NCBI RefSeq assembly: GCF_903946935.1
Contig: NZ_CAJAXH010000141.1
Span: 27,356-91,355, forward strand
Reading direction: 5' to 3'
Length of the DNA stretch: 64,000 nucleotides
From: an uncultured Thiodictyon sp.
GTDB lineage: Bacteria > Pseudomonadota > Gammaproteobacteria > Chromatiales > Chromatiaceae
The notes beneath the pieces were generated by a model that saw only the letters and a program-made list of their open reading frames with translations, was not told where the DNA came from and did no database searches. Every line of letters starts with the position of its first letter. The first letter of the stretch is position 1. Of this stretch, positions 62,957-64,000 are shown piece by piece. The translations under genes were made by a program, and so were the position numbers.

Positions 62957-63791
62957 TTTCGGTGGGCGGCGCGTGCTCCGCGCGCTCGCCGCCGCGCGCC
63001 GCATAGACGATGCGGACCTCGGCCAGCGCCGCGTCCGCGCGGCCGCCGGCCGCGGCACTACTGGCCCGGAGTGCGGGGTCTGTCGGCAGGGGCGGCGGCG
63101 GGGCGCGGAGCCTGGCGAGCAGTTGCTGGGCCTGGGGCCGCTGCCGGTCCAGGCGCGACCAGTCGAAGTCGGTGGCGCTCCTGAAGGCAAACTCCGCTTC
63201 ACTGGGAGCCGCAATGGCCGAGTCGACCGCGGTCGCGTCCGGCCCGGCACGCCCTAACAGCGCCAGCGGCAGGATCAGGCACAGGGTAACCAGCAGACTC
63301 AGTGGTGCGACGCGCCCCGTCCAGTTGCTGTCGGGATGGATGCGGACCAGGCGCGGCGCCAGTGCCAACACACCGGCCAGGGCGGCGATGACTGCGGCAT
63401 CCACTTGGGGCGTCGGCAGCCAGGCCGGACGCACCAGGGCCGCCCCCGCGATCGCCGAGGTTCCAGCCGCCAGGGTCAGCGCCCACAGCCGTGGCCACAG
63501 AGGCCCCGGGCGCCGGCGGCCCGCGGCCACGATCACCCAGGCCAGCGCGGTTGCGCCAAGCGCGACCAGCCACGGCGGCACGAGGCGCAGTGTGTAATGC
63601 AAGCGCAGGGCGGCGCTGTGTTGCACCGTCACCAGGACGCACAGCAAGGCCACCACGGACACCCATGAAAGCAGGGTCGCCGGCAGGCCGAGCGTCCCAA
63701 TCCGCGCGAGCAACGACCCCGCCGTCAGTGGCTCTGGGATTGCCGACGGACGCTCTTCATGCCCAGCACCACACATCCCAGCACCACTCAT
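62922..63791 (-). CDS. multi-pass membrane protein of unknown function
   Basis: A 289-residue protein with five or six hydrophobic segments in its first two thirds (SVVALLCVLVTVQHSAALRL, LVALGATALAWVIVAAG, ALTLAAGTSAIAGAALV, VIAALAGVLALAP and LLVTLCLILPLALLG). The C-terminal domain of about 100 residues is soluble, Ala/Pro-rich and probably extracytoplasmic or cytoplasmic depending on topology. No family motif is recognised. The ATG at 63791 is chosen; one 5 codons later and an upstream start at 63827 are possible. Its last codons lie in one copy of a direct repeat. It is the first gene of the minus-strand run with the PhnD-like and kinase genes. Confidence 0.65.
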   Translation of the reverse strand: MSGAGMCGAGHEERPSAIPEPLTAGSLLARIGTLGLPATLLSWVSVVALLCVLVTVQHSAALRLHYTLRLVPPWLVALGATALAWVIVAAGRRRPGPLWPRLWALTLAAGTSAIAGAALVRPAWLPTPQVDAAVIAALAGVLALAPRLVRIHPDSNWTGRVAPLSLLVTLCLILPLALLGRAGPDATAVDSAIAAPSEAEFAFRSATDFDWSRLDRQRPQAQQLLARLRAPPPPLPTDPALRASSAAAGGRADAALAEVRIVYAARGGERAEHAPPTENRIALPAQLSR

Positions 63792-63855
63792 CAAGGTCGA
63801 CCCCCTACTCGCGTATGCTACGCCCAAGATGCTGGCTCGCGGCTGAATTTGTCTC

Positions 63856-63999
63856 CTATCCTAGTGCCTGGCAGAAAACTCGCCTTTCATCACGAATCCC
63901 ATTCTTCGCCGCCCGGGCATCGGCGAGCGGTTCATGCATTTTGAAGCGTTTGGTAGCGGTCGAACCGCGCAAATAAGATCCAATCTCATTCGGCACAAG
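63856..63999 (-). CDS. possible C-terminal end of a gene entering from the right edge
   Basis: The minus-strand frame is open from the window edge to a stop at 63856-63858 and encodes a charged tail including GSTATKRFKMHEPLADARAA and NGIRDERRVFCQALG. It looks more protein-like than the other frames, but 47 residues are too few to assign, and it could be chance in GC-rich DNA. Nothing else is visible in 63792-64000. Confidence 0.25.
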   Translation of the reverse strand, partial: LVPNEIGSYLRGSTATKRFKMHEPLADARAAKNGIRDERRVFCQALG

Positions 64000-64000
64000 C

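Overview
The window is high-GC, gene-dense chromosomal DNA from a gammaproteobacterium. Three things point there: the order leuCDB-asd-fimV-truA-trpFBA-accD-folC-dedD-cvpA-purF-metZ, an sdhCDAB operon followed by sdhE and a ygfX-like gene, and a Pil-Chp twitching-motility chemotaxis cluster. The many sensor kinases and the style of the dispersed palindromic repeats would suit a purple sulfur bacterium (Chromatiaceae), but no photosynthesis or sulfur-oxidation gene is present, so that placement is inference. No rRNA, tRNA, CRISPR array, prophage or complete IS element was seen.

Layout. 1-4990 (minus): Pil-Chp chemotaxis genes (two response regulators, CheW-type PilI, receptor PilJ, and the start of the ChpA kinase, cut by the window edge). 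5436-10570 (minus): a 1411-residue envelope protein of unknown function and a four-CBS protein. 10781-12744: pilT, a radical-SAM gene remnant, a 114-bp MITE-like element and a putative leu promoter. 12745-30399 (plus): a long housekeeping block for leucine, aspartate-family, tryptophan, fatty-acid, folate, purine and methionine synthesis, with fimV and truA inside it. 30477-38264: mostly minus-strand envelope and nucleotide genes (hemolysin III family, PBP7-type peptidase, dcd, a two-receiver protein with a degenerate EAL domain, L,D-transpeptidase, MltD), with bioA on the plus strand. 38538-45053: methyltransferase-rnhA-dnaQ, an SrkA-type kinase, a secreted phosphoesterase, a RIO kinase and a second methyltransferase. 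45091-49024 (plus): an ankyrin protein, a PatB/MalY C-S lyase and a SufS-SufE fusion. 49177-53407 (minus): sdhCDAB-sdhE-ygfX. 53727-58424 (plus): a very large hybrid histidine kinase. 58699-63791 (minus): an unusual four-gene cluster of a membrane protein, a PhnD-like binding protein, a hybrid histidine kinase and a GTPase-like P-loop protein.

How it fits together. Type IV pilus control recurs (Pil-Chp, PilT, FimV, and possibly the EAL-like protein). Sulfur handling recurs (MetZ, PatB/MalY, SufS-SufE). The non-coding space is dominated by hairpin repeats: three loci of a CTTGGCG-heptamer palindrome, a GTTCCCACGC-type array inside the sdh operon, a GCGGCTTCAGCCGCG palindrome, and a repeat cluster beside the PhnD-like gene. 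The best candidate for an undescribed system is the 58699-63791 cluster. The 1411-residue membrane protein and the CTTGGCG repeat family follow.
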